A stretch of 64,000 bases of DNA. Origin: DATMER01 sp035536935. Its GTDB lineage: Bacteria > Acidobacteriota > Thermoanaerobaculia > Multivoradales > UBA5704. Location: positions 17,283-81,282 of the forward strand of contig DATLNC010000302.1 of the NCBI GenBank assembly GCA_035536935.1. Reading direction: 5' to 3'. Every line of letters begins with the position of its first letter. The stretch's first letter is position 1. Positions 56,418 through 63,665 of this stretch are shown here, one piece after another. Position numbers and translations under genes: made by a program. Below the pieces are notes generated by a model. The model did not search any database and was not told where the DNA came from. It saw nothing but the letters and a program-made list of their open reading frames with translations.

Positions 56418-57242
56418 TTACTTCTCCTCGACAAAAGCCACGATACGGGCGAAGGCAGCCTCTCCACCTTTGAAGCGGAAGGGGAAGCAGCCGAGCCACA
56501 CTCTCTGGTCCAGCACTTCGTCGATCTGGCCGCCGACGTTCTCCGCGTGGAAGACGCCGTGCGGGAAGAGCTTGACATGCATGCACTGGTAGTCCGCCGG
56601 CCAGGGGAAAGCCTTTTCAAGGGACATCCCGAGGGCGGCTTCCACTTCCGGGATCAGGTCTGGCCGCGCCTTGCGCACGTTGGTGTTGAATGGATGGTCC
56701 GCGGCGATGCAGTCCACCGCCAGCCAGCGGATGCCGCGGTCGAGGATCCAGTCGCAGAAGACGCTCTGCGGCCCGGGGTGCTTCAGGAACATCTTCGGGA
56801 GATCGGGCTTCTCCTGGTTGTGGACCTTGTACCAATCCTCGTTGTAGTACTTGTGATAGCCGGTGTGGATGATCAGGATGTCGCCGCGCTCGATCTTGAT
56901 CCCGGTCTTGCGCTCCCATTCCTCGAAGTGCTCCGGTCCGTAGATCTGGTAGTCGCCGATCCCCATCTTCTCGAGGTCCACGATGCACGCCGGCCCCATG
57001 AGCTTGTCGAGCGGGATGCCCGCGATGTCCGGGCCCGGATCGTAGAAGTGATAGGGCGAGTCGAGGTGAGTGGCGATGTGGTTCGTGGTCGAGATGAACT
57101 GCGCGTTGACCCCTTCGAAAGCCATGCGCTTCACCCACTTGACGGTGGGACCTTCGTAGAAAGCGAACGACGGGGAATCCACGCTGAAGTTCTGCGAAAG
57201 GTCCAGGACCTTCACTTTGCTCATATCGTAAGGGACGTACAT
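56418..57242 (-). CDS. Cyclase-family (kynurenine formamidase-like) metal-dependent hydrolase
   Basis: 274-aa enzyme of the family with the HxxTHxDxPxH metal motif, seen here as H55-I-A-T-H59-L-D61-S-P-Y-H65. Family members are Mn/Zn amidohydrolases such as N-formylkynurenine formamidase and isatin hydrolase, which open or deformylate N-aryl amide bonds. A second metal or base region WLAVDCIAADHPFN is present. The length is somewhat above that of kynurenine formamidases. The start ATG 57242 has AAAGGAGG 4 bases upstream; an 18-residue longer form is unlikely. It lies between the DUF1116 gene and the Mo large subunit, suggesting a hydrolytic step after hydroxylation. Confidence 0.9.
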   Translation of the reverse strand: MYVPYDMSKVKVLDLSQNFSVDSPSFAFYEGPTVKWVKRMAFEGVNAQFISTTNHIATHLDSPYHFYDPGPDIAGIPLDKLMGPACIVDLEKMGIGDYQIYGPEHFEEWERKTGIKIERGDILIIHTGYHKYYNEDWYKVHNQEKPDLPKMFLKHPGPQSVFCDWILDRGIRWLAVDCIAADHPFNTNVRKARPDLIPEVEAALGMSLEKAFPWPADYQCMHVKLFPHGVFHAENVGGQIDEVLDQRVWLGCFPFRFKGGEAAFARIVAFVEEK

Positions 57243-57258
57243 CGCGCCTCCTTTCAAA

Positions 57259-58470
57259 TCAGAAAATGTAGCGCTCCGCATAGGCAAGGAGCGCATCCTC
57301 GAAAGCTTCCATCGGCGGCCTCACCAGCCCCGCCCCGACCTGGCCGATTCCGGCCTGTTTGTGAGCAATGCCGGTGTTGACTCGCGGCGTGATGCCCAGC
57401 TCCACCACTTTTCTGAGATCGATCCCGACCGGCGTGCCGCGGAAACCGAGGGCAGGGATGGTGAAGTGATCGTGCTCGGCCACGGTGATCTCGTACATCT
57501 CCAGCGTGGCATGGACAGCGTCCTGAGGCGTGCCGCCGATGAAGGTAACGATGGCGGGCGCCGCGGCCATGGCAAAGGCGCCAATGCCCGCGGTCTCGGT
57601 GATGGTGCTGTCACCGATGTCAGGGTTGGCATCCGCGCTCGAAAATCCCGGGAAGTAGAGGCCGTCCGGCGGCGTGGCCGGGGCTGTGAACCACTGGTCG
57701 CCCAGGCCGCTCACCCGGATGCCGAAGTCCGTACCGTTGCGCGCCATGGTCGAGACGATCGTGCTCCCCTCGATGCCATGGGCCGCATCGGCCATGGCTT
57801 TGCAGGCTGCCATGACCGGGTTGAGAACGGAGAGCGGGTTGTCTCCCAGAAAGCGGACGACATCCGGGTCGGAGAGGCGCGGGGCGAGCTGTTTGAGAAA
57901 GAGCAGCGAGCCGGCCTTGTTGCGGTTGTGCCCCTCGTCGCCCATGTGCAGCGCTTCGGCCAGGAGCGCCCTCAGATCGATTCCATCCCCGACGGCCTCG
58001 GCTAGCGCCGGAGCCATCGTGCCGTTCATCCAGCGCAGCTTGCGGATCACCTCTTCGCTGAAGGCTCCGTAGCGCAAAACCTTGCCATAGCCTTCATTGA
58101 GGTTCGAGAAGGAGCGGCCGCCATGGGTCGAGTCGTCCACCACGTAGACCATCATGGAAGCCGAGGTCACCCCGGCCATCGGGCCGACTGCCGAATGATG
58201 ATGACAAGGCTCGAAGTCCACCTCTCCCCGCTCGACAAGGCCCACCGCTTCGGCCTCGTCCTTCGCCAAGCCCTCGAAAATCAGCGCTCCGATCACCGCG
58301 CCGCGCAGCGGGCCGGACATCCGCTCCCACTCGATGGGCGGACCGGCGTGCAGGATGAGGTTTTCGCGCATGCCGGGCAGGACGTCGCCGGCTTTCACGA
58401 GCCCGGTGAGAATCGGCCGCGCGGACATCATGCGCTCGACGGCGGTGCGGTTGGCCTGAGCGATGCTCAT
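57259..58470 (-). CDS. DUF1116-family protein (YlbE-like, FdrA partner)
   Basis: 403-aa protein of the DUF1116 family. In E. coli the relative YlbE is encoded beside FdrA, and fdrA-ylbE-ylbF (also called allFGH) have been connected with oxamate carbamoyltransferase in allantoin use. Recognisable features: ANRTAVERMMSARPILTGL at the start, HHSAVGPMAGVTSASM, HMGDEGHNRNKAGS, and IGGTPQDAVHATLEMYE. The ATG overlaps the FdrA stop (ATGA), so they are made together. No ylbF (DUF2877) or carbamate kinase gene is in the window, so the E. coli reaction may not be reproduced here. Confidence 0.88.
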   Translation of the reverse strand: MSIAQANRTAVERMMSARPILTGLVKAGDVLPGMRENLILHAGPPIEWERMSGPLRGAVIGALIFEGLAKDEAEAVGLVERGEVDFEPCHHHSAVGPMAGVTSASMMVYVVDDSTHGGRSFSNLNEGYGKVLRYGAFSEEVIRKLRWMNGTMAPALAEAVGDGIDLRALLAEALHMGDEGHNRNKAGSLLFLKQLAPRLSDPDVVRFLGDNPLSVLNPVMAACKAMADAAHGIEGSTIVSTMARNGTDFGIRVSGLGDQWFTAPATPPDGLYFPGFSSADANPDIGDSTITETAGIGAFAMAAAPAIVTFIGGTPQDAVHATLEMYEITVAEHDHFTIPALGFRGTPVGIDLRKVVELGITPRVNTGIAHKQAGIGQVGAGLVRPPMEAFEDALLAYAERYIF

Positions 58471-59999
58471 CCCTTCATCCTTGCCAGAATGCCCGCGAGC
58501 TTTTCGTTGCCGCCGGCCGGCGGGCGCCAGTCCACCTGCAGATTGGCATGAAACGAATCGAGGCCGACGTTGACAATCGGGCCCTGGATCGACTCCAGCG
58601 AAACGGGGAGGAGATCCTCCTCCGCACTTTTTCGATGAAGGAAGATCCACTCCACCGCCTCGTTTACCGTGCGGAAGACCCGCGCTCCGGCTTTTTCCAG
58701 TGTTTCGATCTGAACCGCCAAGCCCTGCGGGTCCTCGTCCGTGCCGATCACGATGACCAGGACCTCGGCTTTGATCTCGGAGATCACCGGCGCCAGCTCT
58801 CCAGCGGGGTCGGCGTGCGCTCCTTCTCCCAGCACGACATCCAGCAGGATGATGCCCCCCGCCTCCTGCCGCAGCTTCCGGATACGCAAGTCCTGATCGA
58901 TCATCGGATGAAGGCGCCCGACCGTGAATTCGTCCGCTCCCAGGTCGATGATGGTGTACTCCTTGGGAGAGAGGAACGCCGAGAGGCCGTGCATGGCTTC
59001 GTACGCCAGCGTGCCGCCGGAGAAAAGCCCGCGGACATGCCCGCTCACAGGATCTCCCGCCTCCAAGGAGTCTCCCAGATTGACCGCTCGCTCCGCGGCC
59101 TCGCTCAGGGTCGCGGCAAAGAAAAGATTTCCGAGCCGCCGCCCGGGGAGCGGCGCGCCGAGGAAGTGGACCACCACCGGCTTGCCGGCCGAGCGGGCGA
59201 GGGCGAGCAGGCGAGAGGCGACCTCCGGTGCGGGAGGCTTGGCGACGAGGACGATCACGCGCGTCTCCGAATCCCGGCGCAGCAGGTCCAGCCCCTGCAT
59301 CGCCGTCATCCCACCGACCTCGGCGCTCAGATCCCGGCCCCCTGTGCCGATCGCCTGGGAGATGCCGGCGCCGAGCGTATGAATATGGCTCATGATCGCC
59401 TGAAGGCCCGTTCCCGACGCTCCAACAAGACCGATGTCGCCACGCCGGACGCGGTTCGCGAAACCGAATCCGACTCCACCGAGCACGGCCGTGCCGCAGT
59501 CCGGCCCCATCACGAGCAAACCTTTCTCTCGTGCCTTGCGCTTGAGGGCCACCTCGCGATCGATCGGCACGTTGTCGCTGTAAAGGAAGACATTGCGCCC
59601 CGAATCCAGAGCCTCTTCGGCCACGGCCGCCGCGTACCGGCCCGGGATCGAAATCGACACCCAGCGCGCCTCGGGGAGCTGCTTCAGGGCGGAAGCCAGG
59701 CTGCGGGGACGAAACTCCCCCATGGATTCAGCGCCCCGGACTTTGAGCAGAGCGTCGACGCGGGAGAGCGCCTCGGCTGCCGCCGCCTCGCTCTCGGCCT
59801 TGACCGAGACGAGCAGGTCATCCGGACCGGCCTCGCCGACCTCCAATCCTCCCGCGGCGAGCAGCTCGCGGTTGGCCTGCGTGGCCATGACCACGCCTGC
59901 ATCCATTACCCCCGGCAAGCCCGCGAGCGCCCGCTGGAGCTGCATCAGGACGACCGAGTCATAGTAGGAGCCGGCCCGGAAAGTACAACGAGTGATCAC
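58467..59999 (-). CDS. fdrA: FdrA-like acyl-CoA synthetase-related protein
   Basis: 510-aa FdrA relative. The N-terminus begins FRAGSYYDSVVLMQLQRALAGLPGVMDAGVVMATQANRELL, a region diagnostic of FdrA. Then come a Rossmann-type CoA-binding part (LLVMGPDCGTAVLGGVGFGFANRVRRGDIGLVGASGTGLQ) and a succinyl-CoA-synthetase-like C-terminal half (LLDVVLGEGAHADPAGE). The histidine or other phospho-acceptor of succinyl-CoA synthetases is not evident. Its GTG start overlaps the amidase stop (GTGA). The chemistry in this family is carbamoyl or acyl transfer; the acceptor in this operon is unknown. Confidence 0.9.
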   Translation of the reverse strand: MITRCTFRAGSYYDSVVLMQLQRALAGLPGVMDAGVVMATQANRELLAAGGLEVGEAGPDDLLVSVKAESEAAAAEALSRVDALLKVRGAESMGEFRPRSLASALKQLPEARWVSISIPGRYAAAVAEEALDSGRNVFLYSDNVPIDREVALKRKAREKGLLVMGPDCGTAVLGGVGFGFANRVRRGDIGLVGASGTGLQAIMSHIHTLGAGISQAIGTGGRDLSAEVGGMTAMQGLDLLRRDSETRVIVLVAKPPAPEVASRLLALARSAGKPVVVHFLGAPLPGRRLGNLFFAATLSEAAERAVNLGDSLEAGDPVSGHVRGLFSGGTLAYEAMHGLSAFLSPKEYTIIDLGADEFTVGRLHPMIDQDLRIRKLRQEAGGIILLDVVLGEGAHADPAGELAPVISEIKAEVLVIVIGTDEDPQGLAVQIETLEKAGARVFRTVNEAVEWIFLHRKSAEEDLLPVSLESIQGPIVNVGLDSFHANLQVDWRPPAGGNEKLAGILARMKG

Positions 60000-61240
60000 A
60001 ACGCCAGCGCCTTCTCGATCTCCGCTCCCCAGGCGAGCAGCTCCTCGTCCGCCCCGAAGCGGCCGGTCACCTGCAGGCCCAGGGGAAGCTTCTCGATGCT
60101 CAGCCCCGCCGGGAGGCCGAGCGTGGGCATGCCGGCGTAGGTCCAGGGCAGGTTCATGATCGGATCGCCAGTCGTGGCAAGCCCGCGCGGAGCGGGGCCG
60201 AGGGCCGCTGGCGAGAGCCAGAGGTCGATCCCGTGCGAATTCATCGAGGTGGCCAGCTCGTCGCGCAGCTTCCCGCGGCCGGCGAGGTCCTGCTCCATTT
60301 CGGCGGCAGACACGGTCTGCCCCCACTTGATCAGGTCCGCGGTCTGGGCCGCGTAGAGACCGCGAAAGCGGCGGAACCATTCCTCGTGAACCCGCGCCGC
60401 CTCGGCCGCGACCAGGCGGCGATGACGCGTTTCGATCTCCTCGAAGTTCGGCATGGCCGGCATCGACCAGATCTCGAAACCCGCGGAGGTGAGCCGCTCG
60501 CAGGTGGCGTGGAAGTGCGCCCTCCCCTCTTCGGTGGGCCGGGCAAGGTACGGGCTTTCGGGGACCCCGAGCACGGGCCGGCGGCCCGCGGCCTCCGCCT
60601 TCCAATCCGGGAAGAGCACCCGGGCTGCGAGCTCCGCGCCCGCCACGTCCATGGTCAAGGTCCCGACGTGATCGAGCGACGGAGCGAGCGGGATGACTCC
60701 CTCGGTCGGAATCCGGCCGTAGCTCGGCTTGAAGCCGACGACGCCGCAGAACGCGGCAGGACGGATGAGCGAGCCGATCGTCTGCGTGCCGAGCGCCAGC
60801 GGGCAGAGCCCGGCCGCCACGGCAGCCGCCGAGCCGCTGCTCGATCCGCCCGGGGTGCGCTCCGGATGGTGCGGGTTGCGGGTCGGACCCGGCGCGAAGT
60901 AGGCGAACTCGGTCGAGACGGTCTTGCCCAGGACGAGCGCGCCCGCCTCCTTGAGCCGCGTCACGCTTGCCGCTTCCGGTCCGCGCAGCTCTTCGGGGGA
61001 CAGGCGGCTTCCGGCCCGCGTGGGAAAGCCGTCCACATGGAAGATGTCCTTGACCCCGATCGGCATGCCGAACAGCTCCGGTCGGCTTCCCGAATCCGGG
61101 TACAGAGCCAGGAGCGCGTCGGCATCCCGGCGCAGGCGCTCGAAGCGGTCCTCCTCGGGGACGAAGGCCTGCAGCGACGGCTCGCGGTCCCGGAAGCGGG
61201 ACTCCAGACGGTCCAGGGAGTCGTGAAGGTCGCCCGCCAT
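59996..61240 (-). CDS. Amidase-signature family amidohydrolase
   Basis: 414-aa amidase-signature enzyme. Catalytic Lys is K64 in VKDIFH; the Ser/Gly-rich block is TPGGSSSGSAAAVAAG (129-144); the nucleophile is most likely S157 in GTQTIGSLIRPA, where most relatives have GTDTGGSIRxPA (Gln for Asp and Ile for Gly). These substitutions near the nucleophile hint at an unusual substrate. The family hydrolyses amides, ureido acids (allophanate) or nicotinamide-like substrates. The ATG shares one base with the 2Fe-2S subunit stop (TGATG). Its place between the Mo subunits and FdrA suggests the second or third step of one pathway. Confidence 0.9.
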   Translation of the reverse strand: MAGDLHDSLDRLESRFRDREPSLQAFVPEEDRFERLRRDADALLALYPDSGSRPELFGMPIGVKDIFHVDGFPTRAGSRLSPEELRGPEAASVTRLKEAGALVLGKTVSTEFAYFAPGPTRNPHHPERTPGGSSSGSAAAVAAGLCPLALGTQTIGSLIRPAAFCGVVGFKPSYGRIPTEGVIPLAPSLDHVGTLTMDVAGAELAARVLFPDWKAEAAGRRPVLGVPESPYLARPTEEGRAHFHATCERLTSAGFEIWSMPAMPNFEEIETRHRRLVAAEAARVHEEWFRRFRGLYAAQTADLIKWGQTVSAAEMEQDLAGRGKLRDELATSMNSHGIDLWLSPAALGPAPRGLATTGDPIMNLPWTYAGMPTLGLPAGLSIEKLPLGLQVTGRFGADEELLAWGAEIEKALAL

Positions 61241-61749
61241 CACTCCGCCACCCGCGGTGATTTCGCCCGAGCCGCCTTGGCCGCCAATTGCACCGCATCC
61301 ACGATGTGCTGGTATCCGGTGCAGCGGCAGAGATTGCCGGAGATGGCCTGCCGGATCTCGGTCTCCGTCGGGCTCGGGTTCTCCTCCAGAAAGGGCACGA
61401 GCGTCATCAGGAACCCGGGAGTGCAGAAGCCGCATTGCAGGCCGTGCGCCTCCCAGAACGCCTGCTGCAGAGGGTGGAGCTCGCCGGTATTGGGTGCCAG
61501 CGGCGCCAGCCCCTCGACGGTCATGAGATCCCGGCCGTCCGCCTGCACCGCGAACATCAGGCAGGAGCGCACCGGATCGCCGTCGAGCAGGATCGTGCAG
61601 GCGCCGCACACCCCGTGCTCGCAGCCGACATGGGTGCCGGTCAGCCCCAGGTCGTGGCGGAGGAAATCGGAGAGCAGGAGGCGCGCCTCCACCTCCCGCT
61701 CGCAGGTTTTGCCGTTGACGGTCACCTTGACTCTATGGAGCACGCTCAA
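61240..61749 (-). CDS. 2Fe-2S subunit of the second Mo hydroxylase
   Basis: 169-aa small subunit with all ligands for two [2Fe-2S] clusters: C43, C48, C51, C63 (GCEHGVCGAC) and C106, C109, C141, C143 (QCGFC, LCRCTG). It is shorter than the first system's subunit, lacking its hydrophilic tail. The start is taken as TTG 61749, overlapping the FAD subunit stop (TTGA); GTG 61743 is two codons inside and equally usable. Electron path: Mo site to these clusters to FAD. Confidence 0.92.
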   Translation of the reverse strand: MSVLHRVKVTVNGKTCEREVEARLLLSDFLRHDLGLTGTHVGCEHGVCGACTILLDGDPVRSCLMFAVQADGRDLMTVEGLAPLAPNTGELHPLQQAFWEAHGLQCGFCTPGFLMTLVPFLEENPSPTETEIRQAISGNLCRCTGYQHIVDAVQLAAKAARAKSPRVAE

Positions 61750-62624
61750 TCCCTTCCTCCCGCATGGACGATAGCCCGGCGCAGGGCACGGCCCGTGAGC
61801 ACACGAGCCAGATGCCGTTTGAAATCCGCCGAAGCGTGGATGTCGCCGGTGGGGTCCATCTCCTCCCGTGAAGCCTTGTCCGCGGCCGCGTCGATCGCCT
61901 CGCCGGAAAGGTCGACGCCCACGAGCATCCGGGCTGCCTCCCGCGCCTCGACCGGTCCGTCGCCGACGCTCAGGTAGACCAGGCGGGCCTCCAGACACCG
62001 GTTGTGTCCATCGAGAGAGATCCAGGCTGCGATCCCCACCTGGGCGTAGTCGCCATGGCGGCGGGCGACCTCCAGGAAAGCCCAGCCGGGCTGCCGGGGA
62101 GGAGTCGGCAGGAGCATCTCGACCAGCATCTCGTCAGGCTCGAGGACGGTCGTGAACAGTCCGGTGAAGAAGTCGCGGGCTTCGACCCACCGCTCGCCCC
62201 CGGCGCGTTGCAGCCGGAACCGGGCATTCAGGGCCACCGCGACCGCCGGCAGCTCCGCGGCGGGATCGGCATGCGCCAGGCTCCCCCCGACCGTGCCCCG
62301 GTTGCGGATCTGGGGATGGGCGATAAAGGGGACGGCCTCCCGGAGCAGCGGCGCGAGCCGCCGCACGAGAGGATCCCGCTCCAATCTCCGCTGGCGGGTC
62401 ATGGCGCCGATCCGCAGCTCGCCGGCATCTTCGCGGATGTAATCGAGATCCCGCAGACGGTTGAGGTCCACCAGCAAGGACGGCTGCGCCAGCCGGAAGT
62501 TCATCACCGGGATCAGGCTCTGCCCTCCGGCCAACAGCTTCGCCTCGCCTCCTCTGTGGGCAAGAAGGTCCAGCGCGGCGTCCAGCGAATCTGGCGCCAG
62601 ATACTCGAATGAGGCCGGCTTCAT
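61746..62624 (-). CDS. FAD subunit of the second Mo hydroxylase (CoxM-like)
   Basis: 292-aa FAD-binding subunit. FAD loops are AGGQSL (32-37) and TVGGSLAHADPAAE. It lacks the 4Fe-4S insertion seen in the first system, so it is an ordinary CO dehydrogenase medium-subunit type. It is the first gene of the operon. The ribosome-binding site (AGGGAGG, 6 bases before ATG) is buried in a strong hairpin, so translation of the whole operon may be conditional. Confidence 0.93.
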   Translation of the reverse strand: MKPASFEYLAPDSLDAALDLLAHRGGEAKLLAGGQSLIPVMNFRLAQPSLLVDLNRLRDLDYIREDAGELRIGAMTRQRRLERDPLVRRLAPLLREAVPFIAHPQIRNRGTVGGSLAHADPAAELPAVAVALNARFRLQRAGGERWVEARDFFTGLFTTVLEPDEMLVEMLLPTPPRQPGWAFLEVARRHGDYAQVGIAAWISLDGHNRCLEARLVYLSVGDGPVEAREAARMLVGVDLSGEAIDAAADKASREEMDPTGDIHASADFKRHLARVLTGRALRRAIVHAGGRD

Positions 62625-62628
62625 GAGT

Positions 62629-62672
62629 GCCTCCCTGGAAGTTCCGCCATTCTAAGCCGGAACCAGGGAGGC
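62629..62672 (-). promoter_or_regulatory. Leader hairpin sequestering the ribosome-binding site of the operon
   Basis: On the minus strand GCCTCCCTGG-TTCCG and CGGAA-CTT-CCAGGGAGGC pair perfectly (10 + 5 bp with a 3-base bulge) around an 11-base loop. The 3' arm holds the AGGGAGG Shine-Dalgarno sequence of the FAD subunit gene, ending 4 bases before ATG. It could be a translational switch, or the terminator of the upstream gene (no T run). Confidence 0.65.
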
Positions 62673-62700
62673 AGGTACTTCGAAGTTCCTCAGTATCTCG

Positions 62701-63105
62701 TCAATACCGGACTCTCCATTTCAGGAACTTGTAGCACGCATGGCTGATCTCGGGAGGGGCCTCCCCCTGATACGGAGCCCGGACGATCGTTCCTGAAGTG
62801 GTGAGCTCAAACGGATTCGAGTCCGGCTTGAAGTGCCGGATCATCAGCACGAAGCCCGCGGGGCTCGCGTTCGCGCATCTGCCGTAGGGGCGGCCGACGA
62901 CGTCCTTGCGGTGGAACGGACCCCACGAGACCGAGACGGAGGTGTTCTGGTTGGCGCCGAGCGCCCGGTCGAAGTTGATCACGGCGAAGATCGTGCCCTG
63001 CTCGGGCGGAGGGGTGAAACTGGCCGTTGCCCCCCAGGCAGCCAGGGCACCCAGGGTGAGGATCGCCAGCGTCAGCATTACGGAGACAGGTGCTTTGCGC
63101 ATCAT
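62701..63105 (-). CDS. Small secreted protein of unknown function
   Basis: 134-aa protein with a signal peptide (VMLTLAILTLGALAAWGATA, cleavage near residue 27). The mature 107 residues are basic, contain two cysteines (GRCANASP and HACYKFL) that may form a disulphide, and have a strand-rich pattern (TIFAVINFDRALGANQNTSVSVSW). No family recognised. It lies 76 bases upstream of the Mo-hydroxylase operon on the same strand and may be co-transcribed with it. Confidence 0.65.
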   Translation of the reverse strand: MMRKAPVSVMLTLAILTLGALAAWGATASFTPPPEQGTIFAVINFDRALGANQNTSVSVSWGPFHRKDVVGRPYGRCANASPAGFVLMIRHFKPDSNPFELTTSGTIVRAPYQGEAPPEISHACYKFLKWRVRY

Positions 63106-63146
63106 TGTTCTCCTTCATCCCCAAACATCTGCAAGCGGGGTGCCGG

Positions 63147-63599
63147 TCACTCCTCCCCGATGTCCTCGTTCCAGATCTCCGGGTGCGCCGCGATGTAATC
63201 CGCGAGCATGCGGACGCATTCCTGGGACGCCAGGTCGATCACCTGGACCCCGTTCTCACGCAGCCAGTCGAGGCCGCCTGCGAAATTGGCCGACTCCCCC
63301 ACGACCACCGTGCCAATTTTGAACTGGCGCACCAGCCCGCTGCAGTACCAGCAGGGAGCCAGGGTGGTCACCATGATCGTGTTGCGGTAGCTGGCCTGGC
63401 GCCCCGCCTTGCGGAAGGCGTCCGTCTCGCCGTGGATCGACGGATCGTTCTCCTGAACCCGCCGGTTGTGCCCGCGCCCGAGCAGGGCCCCCTGGCCGTC
63501 GAACAGAGCGGCTCCGATGGGGATGCCCCCCTCCGCCAGCCCCTGCCGCGCCTCTGCGATGGCCACGTCGAGCATGGCCTGATAGTCGGGGTCAGCCAT
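63147..63599 (-). CDS. Cytosine-deaminase-like nucleobase deaminase (yeast Fcy1 type)
   Basis: 150-aa member of the zinc-dependent cytidine/deoxycytidylate deaminase fold. Zinc ligands are H56 (HGE, with catalytic Glu58) and C83/C86 (PCWYC). It resembles the yeast cytosine deaminase Fcy1 along its length: EGGIPIGAALFD, LGRGHNRR, SIHGETDAF, VVVGESANFAGGLDWLRENGVQVIDL, and the C-terminal WNEDIGE that closes the Fcy1 active site. Most bacteria use the unrelated CodA. The expected reaction is cytosine to uracil plus ammonia. ATG 63599 has AAGGAGA upstream. It lies near the Mo-hydroxylase operon, and an NCS1 nucleobase permease is encoded at 37.3-38.8 kb. Confidence 0.87.
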   Translation of the reverse strand: MADPDYQAMLDVAIAEARQGLAEGGIPIGAALFDGQGALLGRGHNRRVQENDPSIHGETDAFRKAGRQASYRNTIMVTTLAPCWYCSGLVRQFKIGTVVVGESANFAGGLDWLRENGVQVIDLASQECVRMLADYIAAHPEIWNEDIGEE

Positions 63600-63665
63600 T
63601 TCTTCTCCTTGGTCGCTGGGCAGTATACTTGCTCTGGCACGTCGGTTGCTGCCTTGGCGAGACCT

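Noticed and set aside
54072..62624. Aerobic CO dehydrogenase operon (coxMSL)
   Set aside because: The large subunit lacks the AYxCSFR active-site loop of genuine CO dehydrogenases, and the operon is filled with amidase, FdrA and cyclase genes.
63624..63629. Promoter for the debranching-type gene
   Set aside because: TATACT is present but no -35 box stands at the right distance.
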